Part shown: in pieces, positions 51,826 through 60,327 of the stretch | Layout of the letters: each line of letters begins with the position of its first letter | Position numbering within the stretch: position 1 is the first letter of the stretch | The notes under the pieces: generated by a model | What the model saw: the letters and a program-made list of their open reading frames with translations, nothing else | Told to the model about the DNA's origin: nothing | Database searches by the model: none | DNA from: CAVQMB01 sp963713445 | GTDB lineage: Bacteria > Pseudomonadota > Gammaproteobacteria > Competibacterales > Competibacteraceae | NCBI GenBank assembly: GCA_963713445.1 | Contig: CAVQMB010000008.1 | Location: 1 to 64,000, forward strand | Direction of reading: 5' to 3' | Length of the DNA stretch: 64,000 nt | Translations under genes and position numbers: made by a program

Positions 51826-51863
51826 GTGCTGGCGGGCCGGGCATAAAGCCGGCCCGCCAGCAC
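51826..51863. terminator. Strong hairpin after the binding-protein gene
   Basis: GTGCTGGCGGGCCGG and CCGGCCCGCCAGCAC form a perfect 15-bp stem with an 8-base loop between the binding-protein stop and the permease start. There is no T-run, so it probably protects the upstream mRNA 3' end or lowers expression of the membrane genes relative to the binding protein. A true operon terminator is unlikely here. Confidence 0.7.
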
Positions 51864-51880
51864 CGGAGTATTGCTGTCCT

Positions 51881-52738
51881 ATGATGAACACCGTTCTAAG
51901 CGTTGTCGTCGACGTGAGCCTGATTACCCTGGTGCTGGCACTGGCGGCTTTTGGTCTGGCCATAATCTATGGGTTGGTCGGGGTGATCAACATGGGTCAT
52001 GGTGCCATGCTGACCCTGGGCGCTTATCTGACCTGGCAGGCCACCGTCTGGCATGTGCCATTCGTGCTGGCGGTGTTGCTCGCCGGAGTGGGGGTGGGCC
52101 TGATCGGGCTGCTATTCGAGCATCTGGTCATTCGTCATTTCTATGACCGGCCGTTCGATACACTGTTGCTGACCTGGGCGTTTTTTCTGGTGATGACTGA
52201 ACTGATCAAAATCGTGTTCGGCACCGATCTGCGCAACGTCGATAACCCGGTGCCTGGTGCGTTCAGTCTGGGCGGCCTGGATATTCCTGCTTACCGGTCG
52301 CTGGTAGCGCTGTTTGCAGTGTTGCTGATCGCTGGAACCGCGGTGGTGTTTTACCGGACCTCGTTGGGCATTCGCATTCGTGCCCTGATCCAGAACCGTG
52401 AAGTGGCAGGCCTGCTGGGTTTGAACATTTCGCGTACCTACAAGATCGTGTTCGGTATCGGTGCCTTTATGGCCGGTCTGGCGGGCGGACTGATCAGCCC
52501 GATGCTCAGCATTGATCCCTATATCGGCAACATCTACCTGGTGCGTTCCTTTTTTGTGGTGCTGGTGGGTGGAATGGGACAACTGTTGGGCGGGACGCTG
52601 ATTGGCAGCTTCTTTACCGGCGGTTCGGAAACGTTGTTCGCCTTGTTCTCCAGCCAGGCAGTGGCCCAGACGGCAGTGTTCGCCCTGGCGATTCTGATTC
52701 TGCGGTTCCGGCCAAGCGGGGTGCTGAGGCCAAAATGA
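51881..52738 (+). CDS. LivH/UrtB-type ABC permease
   Basis: The 285-residue inner-membrane protein has about eight helices and the LivH family signature LAIIYGLVGVINMGHGAMLT-LGAY near the N-terminus and GIGAFMAGLAGGLISPMLSI and LVGGMGQLLGGTLIGSFF toward the end. It forms half of the transport channel. MMNTV may start at either ATG (51881 or 51884). It overlaps the next permease by ATGA. The LivH-LivM-LivG-LivF chain here follows urtABCDE-type order. Confidence 0.94.
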   Translation: MMNTVLSVVVDVSLITLVLALAAFGLAIIYGLVGVINMGHGAMLTLGAYLTWQATVWHVPFVLAVLLAGVGVGLIGLLFEHLVIRHFYDRPFDTLLLTWAFFLVMTELIKIVFGTDLRNVDNPVPGAFSLGGLDIPAYRSLVALFAVLLIAGTAVVFYRTSLGIRIRALIQNREVAGLLGLNISRTYKIVFGIGAFMAGLAGGLISPMLSIDPYIGNIYLVRSFFVVLVGGMGQLLGGTLIGSFFTGGSETLFALFSSQAVAQTAVFALAILILRFRPSGVLRPK

Positions 52739-53760
52739 GCATCAGTGCAGAGAACGTCGATAGCGTTACAGTCGCCGCTGGGCGGCGCAGCGTCCTGTGG
52801 AACGAGACCGCGTTGGCACTGGTGCTGCTGGTAGTGTTGGCGCTTGTACCGCTGGTGGGCGGCAATTACGTTGTGTTCATCCTACCGCAGTACATGCTGT
52901 ACGGCTTGCTGGCGGTGTCGCTGGCATTGCTGTGGGGTTTTGCCGGGATCGTCAGTTTTGGCCAGGCGGCCTTTTTCGCGATCGGTGCTTATGCGATGGG
53001 GCTGGTCATGAAGAGCACTGGCATGCCGTTCAATCCCGGCTACGGTGGTTTGCTGGTGGCGATGGTGGTGAGCGGCCTGCTGGCAGGCGTGACCGGCTGG
53101 TTCTTATTTAGCGCCGGGGTTAGGGCCACGTATTTCGTGTTGATTACCCTGGCGCTGTCGATCATCGCCCAGCAGATCGCGGTGAGCCAGTCCCAGATTA
53201 CCGGTGGCTTCAACGGCATGTTCGTCAATCGCATGGCGTTGTCTCCGCTGGGTGGAACCGCCCCCGGCGACCACGCGATGTATATTTTCGTGCTGGCCAT
53301 AGTGGCAGTCTGCTACGGCTTGCTGCGGTGGCTGACCCTGGGGCGTGTCGGCAAGGTGCTGGTCGGTATCCGCGAGAACGAAGACCGTCTTACCGCCCTC
53401 GGCTTCAAGGTGCACTGGTACAAGACTGCCGCATTCACCCTATCCGGGGCGCTGGCGGGACTGGCCGGTGCGCTGTACGCGACCGATGCCAGTTTTGTAT
53501 CGCCATCGCTGGCCGGCGTGTTGTTTTCCACCCAGGTGGTGGTATGGGTGGCGATCGGCGGCCGCCAGTCGCTGCTTGGTGCCCTCGTCGGTGCGATTGT
53601 GGTGGCCTCGGCATCGAATTATCTGAGCGCAGTGATTCCGGATTACTGGCAACTGATTATCGGGCTGTTGTTCATGCTCGTGATTATTTTCTTCAAGGGT
53701 GGGCTGGCTGGCATGGTGGCTGGCGCCAGCGGGCTGTTGCGACGGGGGCGCACACGATGA
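52735..53760 (+). CDS. LivM/UrtC-type ABC permease
   Basis: The 341-residue permease has around nine helices, the motif FGQAAFFAIGAYAMG, RVGKVLVGIRENEDRLTALG and FKVHWYKTAAFTLSGALAGL (LivM/UrtC signature), and a Ser/Thr N-terminal lead. It partners the previous permease. ATG 52735 overlaps the livH-type stop, and its stop overlaps the ATPase start, so the four membrane-complex genes are translationally coupled. Confidence 0.94.
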   Translation: MSISAENVDSVTVAAGRRSVLWNETALALVLLVVLALVPLVGGNYVVFILPQYMLYGLLAVSLALLWGFAGIVSFGQAAFFAIGAYAMGLVMKSTGMPFNPGYGGLLVAMVVSGLLAGVTGWFLFSAGVRATYFVLITLALSIIAQQIAVSQSQITGGFNGMFVNRMALSPLGGTAPGDHAMYIFVLAIVAVCYGLLRWLTLGRVGKVLVGIRENEDRLTALGFKVHWYKTAAFTLSGALAGLAGALYATDASFVSPSLAGVLFSTQVVVWVAIGGRQSLLGALVGAIVVASASNYLSAVIPDYWQLIIGLLFMLVIIFFKGGLAGMVAGASGLLRRGRTR

Positions 53761-54479
53761 CGGCATTGCTGGAAACTCATGGTCTGAGTAAGGCGTTTCG
53801 CGGTCTGGTGGCCAACGAGGACATCGACTTCACTATCGATCCGGGTGCCATACACTGCGTCATCGGTCCCAATGGCGCCGGCAAGACCACTTTTATCAGC
53901 ATGATCTCCGGGCATTTGGCGCCAAGCAGCGGCCGGATCGTCTATCGCGGGACCGATGTGACCCGGCTATCGGTGGTGGATCGGGCGCGCCTGGGTATTG
54001 CCCGTAAGTTCCAGACCCCCTCTGTGTTTCATGGCCTGACCGCGTATGCCAACATCGAACTGGCGGCACTGCGTGTTCGGGGTCGCGCCGCCGAACGCCG
54101 CCAGCGTATTCTCCAGGTACTGGATACGGTGCGGCTGGGGCGCGAGCGTAATACACCGGTTGCCCACCTGTCGCACGGGCAGCGCCAGTGGCTGGAAATC
54201 GGCATGCTGCTGGCGATGCAGGCCCGCCTGTTCCTGCTCGACGAACCCGCCGCCGGCATGACTGCGGAAGAGACAGCGGCCACCGCGGACCTCATGCATA
54301 CGCTGGTTGCTGAACTGGGGATCGCGGTGATTGTTATCGAGCACGACATGAATTTCATCCGGCGCTTGTCCGCGTTGATCACCGTGCTGCATCTGGGGCG
54401 GGTGCTGGCAGAGGGCCGTTTCGATGAAATCGCCGGCAACCGTCAGGTCGTCGACGTTTATCTGGGCAATCAAATATGA
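53757..54479 (+). CDS. LivG/UrtD-type ABC ATPase
   Basis: The 240-residue ATPase has Walker A (IGPNGAGKTTFISMISG), the UrtD-type Q-loop ARKFQTPSVFHGLTAYANIE, signature LSHGQRQWLEIGMLLA, Walker B (LFLLDEPAAGMT) and the switch His in IVIEHDMNFIRRLS. The long upstream frame running back into the permease gene is not coding; the ATG at 53757 overlaps the permease stop. The KFQTPSVF motif is more UrtD- than LivG-like, fitting an amide or urea-type system. Confidence 0.94.
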   Translation: MTALLETHGLSKAFRGLVANEDIDFTIDPGAIHCVIGPNGAGKTTFISMISGHLAPSSGRIVYRGTDVTRLSVVDRARLGIARKFQTPSVFHGLTAYANIELAALRVRGRAAERRQRILQVLDTVRLGRERNTPVAHLSHGQRQWLEIGMLLAMQARLFLLDEPAAGMTAEETAATADLMHTLVAELGIAVIVIEHDMNFIRRLSALITVLHLGRVLAEGRFDEIAGNRQVVDVYLGNQI

Positions 54480-55177
54480 GTCTGGAAGCGATCGGAGTGA
54501 CCGCCGGTTACGGCGACATTACCGTGTTGCGTGATGTGACTACCAGGATTGATCCCGGACAGGTGCTGGGTGTGCTGGGGCGCAATGGTATGGGCAAGAC
54601 CACGTTGATTCGCACATTGGCTGGCCTGATCCGTCCGGTCACCGGTCAGGTTCGGCTGAACGGTCGCGATATCACCCGTCTGTCCTCACACGAGCGGGCC
54701 CGCGCCGGACTCACAACCGTAGTTCAGGGTCGCGGCATTTTTCCACGCCTGAGCGTGCGTGAACACCTGACCATGGGAAGGGTCGCCGGCGGTGGCCGCA
54801 AGCGCAGTCGGATTGATGAGGTGCTCGGCTATTTTCCGCGCCTTGGCGAACGTCTGGGTCAGGCGGCTGGTACTCTCAGTGGCGGTGAACAGCAGATGCT
54901 CGCGATCGGCACCGGCTTGATGACCGATCCCAAGGTAATGCTGCTGGATGAACCCTCGGATGGCATTATGCCGACCCTGGTACAGCAGATTGGTGAGCGA
55001 TTGCGGGAAATCAATCAGCGTGAGGGTATGACCATCGTTATCGTGGAACAAAATGTGCCGATGGTATTCGCAATGGCCGACTACTGCGTGGTGATGGAAA
55101 ACGGGGTTGTGGTGGCGGAGGGGCCGGGTGACCAGGTCGCCTCCAGCGACGCTGTACGCGAATACTTGACGTTGTGA
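54476..55177 (+). CDS. LivF/UrtE-type ABC ATPase
   Basis: The 233-residue ATPase has Walker A (LGRNGMGKTTLIRTLAGL), VVQGRGIFPRLSVREHLTMG, signature LSGGEQQMLAIGTGLMTDPK, Walker B (VMLLDEPSDGIMP) and switch region VIVEQNVPMVFAMADYCVVM. GRGIFPRLSV is the UrtE/LivF pattern. With the preceding genes it completes a five-part uptake system. The XRE-cupin regulator gene follows 91 bases later on the same strand. Confidence 0.94.
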   Translation: MSLEAIGVTAGYGDITVLRDVTTRIDPGQVLGVLGRNGMGKTTLIRTLAGLIRPVTGQVRLNGRDITRLSSHERARAGLTTVVQGRGIFPRLSVREHLTMGRVAGGGRKRSRIDEVLGYFPRLGERLGQAAGTLSGGEQQMLAIGTGLMTDPKVMLLDEPSDGIMPTLVQQIGERLREINQREGMTIVIVEQNVPMVFAMADYCVVMENGVVVAEGPGDQVASSDAVREYLTL

Positions 55178-55268
55178 TTGCGCCGTGGCTTCGAGCTGAC
55201 GGTTTGGACGGTCAACGTGAGCAGTCGCCGGTGTGGCCGGTTTCCCGTGCAGTGGGGAGACTGCGGTG

Positions 55269-55895
55269 ATGCGGAGTGGTCACAACGGTGGTTCCAGCGC
55301 TGTTGGAACGACTGCGGGAAAGGCCGACGCCGATGACAATATTCCGCTTGGCCTGCGTTTGCGCCACGCGCGCTTGGCGCGCCGGCTCCGGCTCAAGGAC
55401 GTGGCCGTCAAAGTGCCCTGTTCGGAGAGCCTGATCTCCAAGATTGAGCGTAATAGGACGGTGCCATCGCTGCGGATGCTGCACCGGCTGGCGGCAGTGC
55501 TGGAGACCAGTATCGCCGGGTTGCTGGCGCCGGCTGCAGTCGGCGACGATATCGTTCGGCGGGTCGGTGAGCGGCCGGTGATCCGTCTGGACAGTATGGG
55601 TTGCGATACCCATGTACTACTGGAACGGTTGATTCCCCACCGACCCGGCCTGTTGCTGGAGGCCAATATCCATATCGTGGAGCCCGGTGCGGAGAGCGAC
55701 GGTGCGATCGAGCATGAGGGCGAGGAGGTCGGTTTTGTGTTGGAAGGCCTGCTGCAACTGTGGGTCGATGAAGAGAGCTATGTGCTGGACCCTGGGGATG
55801 CCTTTCACTTTGCCTCTGCCCGTCGTCATCGCTATCGCAATCCAGGAACCGTGCTGACGCGGGTGCTGTGGGTGAATACGCCGCCAACCTTCTGA
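55269..55895 (+). CDS. XRE-family regulator with C-terminal cupin domain
   Basis: This 208-residue protein has an HTH_3 domain (about 25-80: LGLRLRHARLARRLRLKDVA, CSESLISKIERNRTVPSLRM) and a cupin_2 sensor (about 135-205: IVEPGAESDGAIEHEGEEVG, VLDPGDAFHFASARRHRYRN). Such regulators usually control nearby catabolic or amine-degradation genes in response to a small ligand (PuuR-like design). Being last gene of the nitrilase-ABC operon and next to the aminotransferase/BKACE genes, it is the likely regulator of the locus. ATG 55269 has GGGGAG upstream; the alternative GTG 55233 adds 12 residues. Confidence 0.9.
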   Translation: MRSGHNGGSSAVGTTAGKADADDNIPLGLRLRHARLARRLRLKDVAVKVPCSESLISKIERNRTVPSLRMLHRLAAVLETSIAGLLAPAAVGDDIVRRVGERPVIRLDSMGCDTHVLLERLIPHRPGLLLEANIHIVEPGAESDGAIEHEGEEVGFVLEGLLQLWVDEESYVLDPGDAFHFASARRHRYRNPGTVLTRVLWVNTPPTF

Positions 55896-55907
55896 CGTTG
55901 CCAGTCG

Positions 55908-56282
55908 CTAGTCGGTTGCGCGGTCGAACTGTCGCAACAGTCGCTGCTGATAACCGTCAAGCTGCAAGTTCTGACCGCGGCCTTGTCGATAGCTGTCGAG
56001 TTGCAGCCGGAGCCAGTCCAGCCGGGCCTGTGCACGACTGCGTTCGGCACCGTCGGTTATGCCTAGTAGAAGCGTTTCGGCACTCTCGATGTCTTTGCGC
56101 AGCTGCAGTTCGGGTGGCAGAAAACCGGCGTTTTTCAACAGCCGGTAGCCGGCTCTCAACTCTTCCGGAATCTGGCTGTCGTCGTCCAGCTCAAGTGGCC
56201 GGCCGTGGCCCGGCAGTTGCTCGAACTCGCCCTGTTTGCTCGCCTCCTGGATGTGCTGCTCGGCGAGCTGATCGAAAAGCAT
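55908..56282 (-). CDS. DUF1992 (DnaJ-homologue-C28-like) protein
   Basis: The 124-residue protein has the DUF1992 pattern: LAEQHIQEASKQGEFEQLPG-HGRPLELDDD, EELRAGYRLLKNAGFLPPEL and a helical RSRAQARLDWLRLQL segment. It has no J domain itself; family members occur as short cytoplasmic proteins or as C-terminal parts of DNAJC28. Function unknown. It is convergent with the XRE-cupin gene (12 bases) and directly after the BKACE gene on the minus strand. Confidence 0.88.
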   Translation of the reverse strand: MLFDQLAEQHIQEASKQGEFEQLPGHGRPLELDDDSQIPEELRAGYRLLKNAGFLPPELQLRKDIESAETLLLGITDGAERSRAQARLDWLRLQLDSYRQGRGQNLQLDGYQQRLLRQFDRATD

Positions 56283-56290
56283 CATGGCAG

Positions 56291-57121
56291 TCAGCGGCTC
56301 AGCAATGCGCGCAGTGTTTCGGCGTCAGCCAATGGTCGTCCCAGCAGGTCTGCGCCGGCTTTGACTTGGGCTACCAAAGCGCCATTGTCCGGCGCGACGC
56401 CACCGTCGGCCAAGCGCATATTGTTCTCGAAGCCAACCCGTACTTGGCCGCCCAATGCGGCGGCTGCGAGCGCACAGGCATGCTCGCGCGGCCCGAAGGC
56501 GCACACCGACCAGGGCCATCGCGGTTCGGCCTGCTGTAGGAACGGCAGCAAGTCGGCTGGCTGCGACACCTGTCCGGAACTGTATCGGCCCAGTACAAAT
56601 AATTGCCACGGGTGTTCGAATGGAATCAGGCCGCGTTGATACAACCGTCGCAACTGACTGACCTCGCCATCACTATAAAGAATGAACTGGGGTAGGATGC
56701 GTTCCCGGGCCAGCCATTCCAGAAAGCGAGCGAATTCCGGTTCGTGGCCGCTATCGGGCAGCAGTTCGCGCAATGCCAGCGACACCGCTTCGGGGCGGAG
56801 TTCGCGCACCATGCGCATCTGGTCGTCGGGGCTGAAAAGCCCCACCGCCTCTGAAGTTGCCTGGATCAGCAGGCGTCGGCCGACCGCCTGGCGTATTGCG
56901 GCGATCGCCGCCCGGTAGCTGTCCGGATCCAGGCTATGGCGTTGCTGGCGGTCGCGCACGTGCAGATGTATGGCACACGCGCCGGCGTCCAGGCAACCGG
57001 CTGCGGTGCTGGCCAGCTCGGCTGGCGTCAGCGGCAGGGCAGGATGGTCGTGCTGGGTGCGGCGGGCGCCATTGGGTGCTACCATGATGGCCAGCGGCGA
57101 CCAGTCGGGAAGTCCGCTCAT
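56291..57121 (-). CDS. BKACE-family (DUF849) beta-keto acid cleavage enzyme
   Basis: The 276-residue TIM-barrel protein has the zinc ligands of the family in ACAIHLHVRDRQQRHSLDPD, then VGRRLLIQATSEAVG, PEAVSLALRELLP, LPQFILYSDGEVSQLRRLYQ and a late metal-site His/Gly run with VRVGFENNMRLADG. BKACE enzymes join a beta-keto acid with acetyl-CoA to give acetoacetate and an acyl-CoA, as in lysine fermentation; other members use different keto acids. It overlaps the class III aminotransferase (ATGA), so aminotransfer followed by keto-acid cleavage is a reasonable pathway. The keto substrate is unknown. Confidence 0.85.
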   Translation of the reverse strand: MSGLPDWSPLAIMVAPNGARRTQHDHPALPLTPAELASTAAGCLDAGACAIHLHVRDRQQRHSLDPDSYRAAIAAIRQAVGRRLLIQATSEAVGLFSPDDQMRMVRELRPEAVSLALRELLPDSGHEPEFARFLEWLARERILPQFILYSDGEVSQLRRLYQRGLIPFEHPWQLFVLGRYSSGQVSQPADLLPFLQQAEPRWPWSVCAFGPREHACALAAAALGGQVRVGFENNMRLADGGVAPDNGALVAQVKAGADLLGRPLADAETLRALLSR

Positions 57122-58452
57122 TCGTTGACCCGGGTCATGGCGTCATCGATTGCACCAGCAAGTTTGTCCACCAGTTCGGCGACCTGGCTTTCGTTGATGA
57201 TGAACGGTGGTGCCAGTAGCACGTGATTGCCTCGCCGACCGTCTATGGTGCCGCCCATGGGATAGCACATCAGCCCCCGTGTCATGGCGGCGTTCTTGAT
57301 AATGGCGTGGATCTGAAGCGCCGGATCCAAAGGTTCTTTGCTATCGCGATCGGCAACCAGTTCCAGTCCCAGGAACAGTCCGCGGCCACGTATGTCGCCG
57401 ATATTCGGGTGTTGACCGAAGCGCGCTTCCAAGGCCGAGCGCAGATTGTCACCCTGTCGGCGCACGTTGGCCAGCAGATCGTCCTGCTGGATCGCGTGCT
57501 GGACCGCTAGCCCGGCGGCACAGGCGGTCGCATGACCCATGTAGGTGTGACCGTGCTGGAAGAACCCCGAACCGTTAGCGATAGCGGCGTAAACCGTACG
57601 CGACGCGAGCATGGCACCGATCGGCTGGTAACCAGCACCGAGTCCCTTGGCAATGGCCATCAGATCCGGTGCCACAGCGTCCTGCTCACAGGCATACAGC
57701 GTGCCGGTGCGGCCCATACCGCACATCACCTCGTCAAAGATTAACAACACGCCGTAACGGTCGCAGATCTCGCGAACGCGCTTGAGATATCCCGGTGCGG
57801 GTGGCAGTGCACCAACGGTTGCGCCGACCACCGGTTCACAGATGAACGCCATTACGCTGTCTTCGCCCAATTCCAGGATCTTGGCTTCCAGTTCATCGGC
57901 GACCCGCCGCCCGTAATCCTCCAGGGTTTCGTCCGGGCGTTGATCACGGTAGGCGTAGCAGGGGGCGATGTGGTGGGTTTCGATCAGCAGCGGGGCGAAT
58001 TGGTTGCGGCGCCACATATTGCCGCCGGCGGCGAGTGCGCCCAGAGTATTCCCGTGATAGCTTTGGCGGCGGGCGATAATGTGGCGACGTTGTGGTTGGC
58101 CGGTTTCGACGCAATACTGGCGGGCCAGCTTGAGACAGGCTTCCACTGCCTCCGAGCCGCCGCTGACGAAATACACCCGTTCCAGCTCGCCCGGCGCCAG
58201 CTCGATCAGCAGAGCGGCCAGCTGTTCGGCGGGGGAGCTGGTGAAGAACGAGGTGTGGGCATAAGCCAGCTGATCGACCTGGGCCTTGATGGCCGCAATG
58301 ACGGCCGGGTGGCTGTGACCCAGGCAGGACACGGCAGCGCCGCCGGACCCGTCCAGATAGCGCTTGCCGGCGCTGTCGATGATATAAGGACCGTCGCCGG
58401 CGACCGCAACCGGCGGCGAAGAGCGGGTGTGACGATAAAAGACATGACTCAT
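57118..58452 (-). CDS. Class III (omega) aminotransferase
   Basis: The 444-residue PLP enzyme has the class III features: VYFVSGGSEAVEACLKLARQ, IIARRQSYHGNTLGALAAGG, the PLP Asp in LLIFDEVMCGMGRTGTLYAC and the Schiff-base Lys in DLMAIAKGLGAGYQPIGAML. Aspartate-aminotransferase-family-labelled proteins of this kind act on omega-amino acids, diamines or beta-amino acids. It is the first gene of an operon with the BKACE enzyme (overlap ATGA), and its product could feed a keto acid to it. It faces the MBL-fold gene with 120 bases between starts, which should hold both promoters. Confidence 0.92.
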   Translation of the reverse strand: MSHVFYRHTRSSPPVAVAGDGPYIIDSAGKRYLDGSGGAAVSCLGHSHPAVIAAIKAQVDQLAYAHTSFFTSSPAEQLAALLIELAPGELERVYFVSGGSEAVEACLKLARQYCVETGQPQRRHIIARRQSYHGNTLGALAAGGNMWRRNQFAPLLIETHHIAPCYAYRDQRPDETLEDYGRRVADELEAKILELGEDSVMAFICEPVVGATVGALPPAPGYLKRVREICDRYGVLLIFDEVMCGMGRTGTLYACEQDAVAPDLMAIAKGLGAGYQPIGAMLASRTVYAAIANGSGFFQHGHTYMGHATACAAGLAVQHAIQQDDLLANVRRQGDNLRSALEARFGQHPNIGDIRGRGLFLGLELVADRDSKEPLDPALQIHAIIKNAAMTRGLMCYPMGGTIDGRRGNHVLLAPPFIINESQVAELVDKLAGAIDDAMTRVNE

Positions 58453-58572
58453 GGCTCGGTTTACAGTTCGCAGCGGCGGGATGATTTATTTCCAATTGTA
58501 CTGGCAAAGACAGCAGTGATCGACAACCGTGACCCATGCTGATTATGGCTTTGTCTTGAGCGCACGCTATGG

Positions 58573-59619
58573 TTGAGCCAGACTATCAGTTATTTTCAAA
58601 ATCCGCTCATCATGGGCCTACGCAACCTCTTCTTCGATCCGTCGCGGCCGCATCACCGCGAACAGGGTTTCGTCAACCTCGATCCGGCTGTGCGTATCGG
58701 TGGCGATTTCCGCCGCTGGCAGCGCGAGCGTCGTCAGCAGCGGTTGCCGCCACCACCGCAGCTGGGTTACCAGGCATTCGCTCAGCGCTGGTGTCAACCG
58801 CCCGACTTCTCGGCTGCTGATGAACCGCTGGTATGGTGGCTGGGCCATGCCAGCGTACTGCTGCGGTTGGGCGGCCGTCACATCATCACCGATCCCCATC
58901 TATCGCTGCGGGCGTCACCGCTGCCGTTTCTCGGCCCGCGTCGCAAGGTTCCACCGGTTGTGCCCGTGACCGGACTGCCGGCGCTTGATCTGGTGCTGAT
59001 CTCGCATAACCACTACGACCATTTGGATGCCCGTACCATCCGTGCGCTACACCACCATAGCCCGCACGCCCACTATCTGGTTCCGCTCGGACTGGGAAGC
59101 TGGCTGCGCCGGCGTGGCATCCAGCGGGTGCATGAACTGGACTGGTGGCAGCAGGTCGACATCGATGGTTTTTCGCTGTACTGCGTGCCGGCGCAACATT
59201 GGAGCGCGCGGGGTTTGTATGACCGCAATCGCACTCTGTGGTGCGGTTGGTTGCTACGCAATTCCGATATCACATTCTATTTTGCCGGTGATACCGGCTA
59301 CAGCCCGCTGTTGGCCGAGATTGGCCGCCGGCTGGGACCGATCGATCTGGCCGCCCTGCCGATCGGCGCCTATCAGCCACGCTGGTTCATGCGTGGTCAG
59401 CATATCGACCCTGCCGAGGCGGTGCAGCTTTGGCAGGACCTGGGTGCGCGTTACGCCCTGGCAATTCATTGGGGAAGCTTCGAGCTCACTGACGAACCAC
59501 TTGATGAACCACCAAGCGCGTTGCGGGCGGCCCTGGCCGAACGGTGCCTGGAGGCACAGCGGTTTTGGCTGCTGCGGCAGGGCGAGCGGCGGTCTCTGCG
59601 CTGGTCAGGCGAGCCCTGA
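58573..59619 (+). CDS. MBL-fold hydrolase (NAPE-PLD/UlaG-like)
   Basis: The 348-residue metallo-beta-lactamase-fold protein has WWLGHASVLLRLGGRHIITD, the metal motif ISHNHYDHLDARTI (HxHxDH in the form HNHYDH), FYFAGDTGYSP and a late His in LAIHWGSFELTDEPLDEPPS. The layout is that of NAPE-PLD and the UlaG-like lactonases, and a lipid or phosphodiester substrate is likely. The start at TTG 58573 or ATG 58612 is not settled; neither has a good ribosome site. Confidence 0.88.
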   Translation: MSQTISYFQNPLIMGLRNLFFDPSRPHHREQGFVNLDPAVRIGGDFRRWQRERRQQRLPPPPQLGYQAFAQRWCQPPDFSAADEPLVWWLGHASVLLRLGGRHIITDPHLSLRASPLPFLGPRRKVPPVVPVTGLPALDLVLISHNHYDHLDARTIRALHHHSPHAHYLVPLGLGSWLRRRGIQRVHELDWWQQVDIDGFSLYCVPAQHWSARGLYDRNRTLWCGWLLRNSDITFYFAGDTGYSPLLAEIGRRLGPIDLAALPIGAYQPRWFMRGQHIDPAEAVQLWQDLGARYALAIHWGSFELTDEPLDEPPSALRAALAERCLEAQRFWLLRQGERRSLRWSGEP

Positions 59620-59650
59620 AATATTGCGCGTGAGCGGCCTGACACACTTT

Positions 59651-59666
59651 GTTACACGCTGTTACC
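59651..59666 (+). promoter_or_regulatory. OmpR-family direct-repeat operator upstream of the spy-like gene
   Basis: TGTTAC-ACGC-TGTTAC is a perfect 6-base direct repeat with a 10-base period (one helical turn), 75 bases before the Spy-like start. OmpR/CpxR/RstA-type regulators bind tandem repeats of this design, and GTTAC recalls the RstA box. The regulator is encoded in the same operon, so positive autoregulation is likely. Confidence 0.6.
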
Positions 59667-59740
59667 CGGTCGAGACGCTTTCTGTCGCGGCACGTTCTAG
59701 CATGATGCTCGTCTGTTGAACAACCGATGAGGATCGAGTG

Positions 59741-60241
59741 ATGAAAAAGACTGGAAACATCCTGCTGGGTGTTGTGCTGGGCGCTAGCCTGGCGGGTGCA
59801 GGTGTGGCCTTTGCCGGCGGCGGAGCCGGGGCACCTGGGTACTGGGGTGGCGGCCACGGCAAGTGGGGCCATCACCATGGTGAGCACGGTCACTGGCGCG
59901 GTCGCATGGTCCAGCATATCAGCCGTAGCCTGGGTCTGGATTCGGCTCAGCAGGAAAACTTGAAGGCCGTAGTGACCCAGATGGCGCAGGTGCACAAGGC
60001 CATGCGATCCGACCGGGCTGCGGACCAGAAGCAGGTGCTGGCATTACTGAGTGCGCCGAAACTGGATCAGAAGAAGGCGCTCGAACTGGTCAAGCAGCGG
60101 ACTCAGCAAGTCGAGCAGCAGGCTGAGCCGGTAATCGCCGCGATTGCGGTGTTCACCGACAGCCTCAACCCGCAGCAACGCCAGCTGCTTGCGGGGATGC
60201 TGGCCTGGCGCATGGGTCGTGGCGGTCCGGGACCGTTCTGA
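59741..60241 (+). CDS. Spy/CpxP-family periplasmic protein
   Basis: The 166-residue protein starts MKKTGNILLGVVLGASLAGA, a Sec signal (cleavage near AFA-GG). It has a Gly/His-rich stretch (GYWGGGHGKWGHHHGEHGHW), which may bind metal, and a helical Spy-like body: LGLDSAQQENLKAVVTQMAQ, ALLSAPKLDQKKALELVKQR and FTDSLNPQQRQLLAGMLAWR, with the repeated LxxxQQ motif. Spy/CpxP proteins are ATP-independent chaperones or stress-signal modulators of two-component systems. It heads an operon with the OmpR-type regulator and kinase, so it may report on or buffer envelope stress. GAGG precedes the ATG. Confidence 0.9.
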   Translation: MKKTGNILLGVVLGASLAGAGVAFAGGGAGAPGYWGGGHGKWGHHHGEHGHWRGRMVQHISRSLGLDSAQQENLKAVVTQMAQVHKAMRSDRAADQKQVLALLSAPKLDQKKALELVKQRTQQVEQQAEPVIAAIAVFTDSLNPQQRQLLAGMLAWRMGRGGPGPF

Positions 60242-60327
60242 TCGCCGCGGACGTGGCCACGCCGGTTGTATCTGGCTTATAGTGTGGCGGGACGTCGCGA
60301 GGGCGTCCCGCTCGCTAGCCCGTATCA

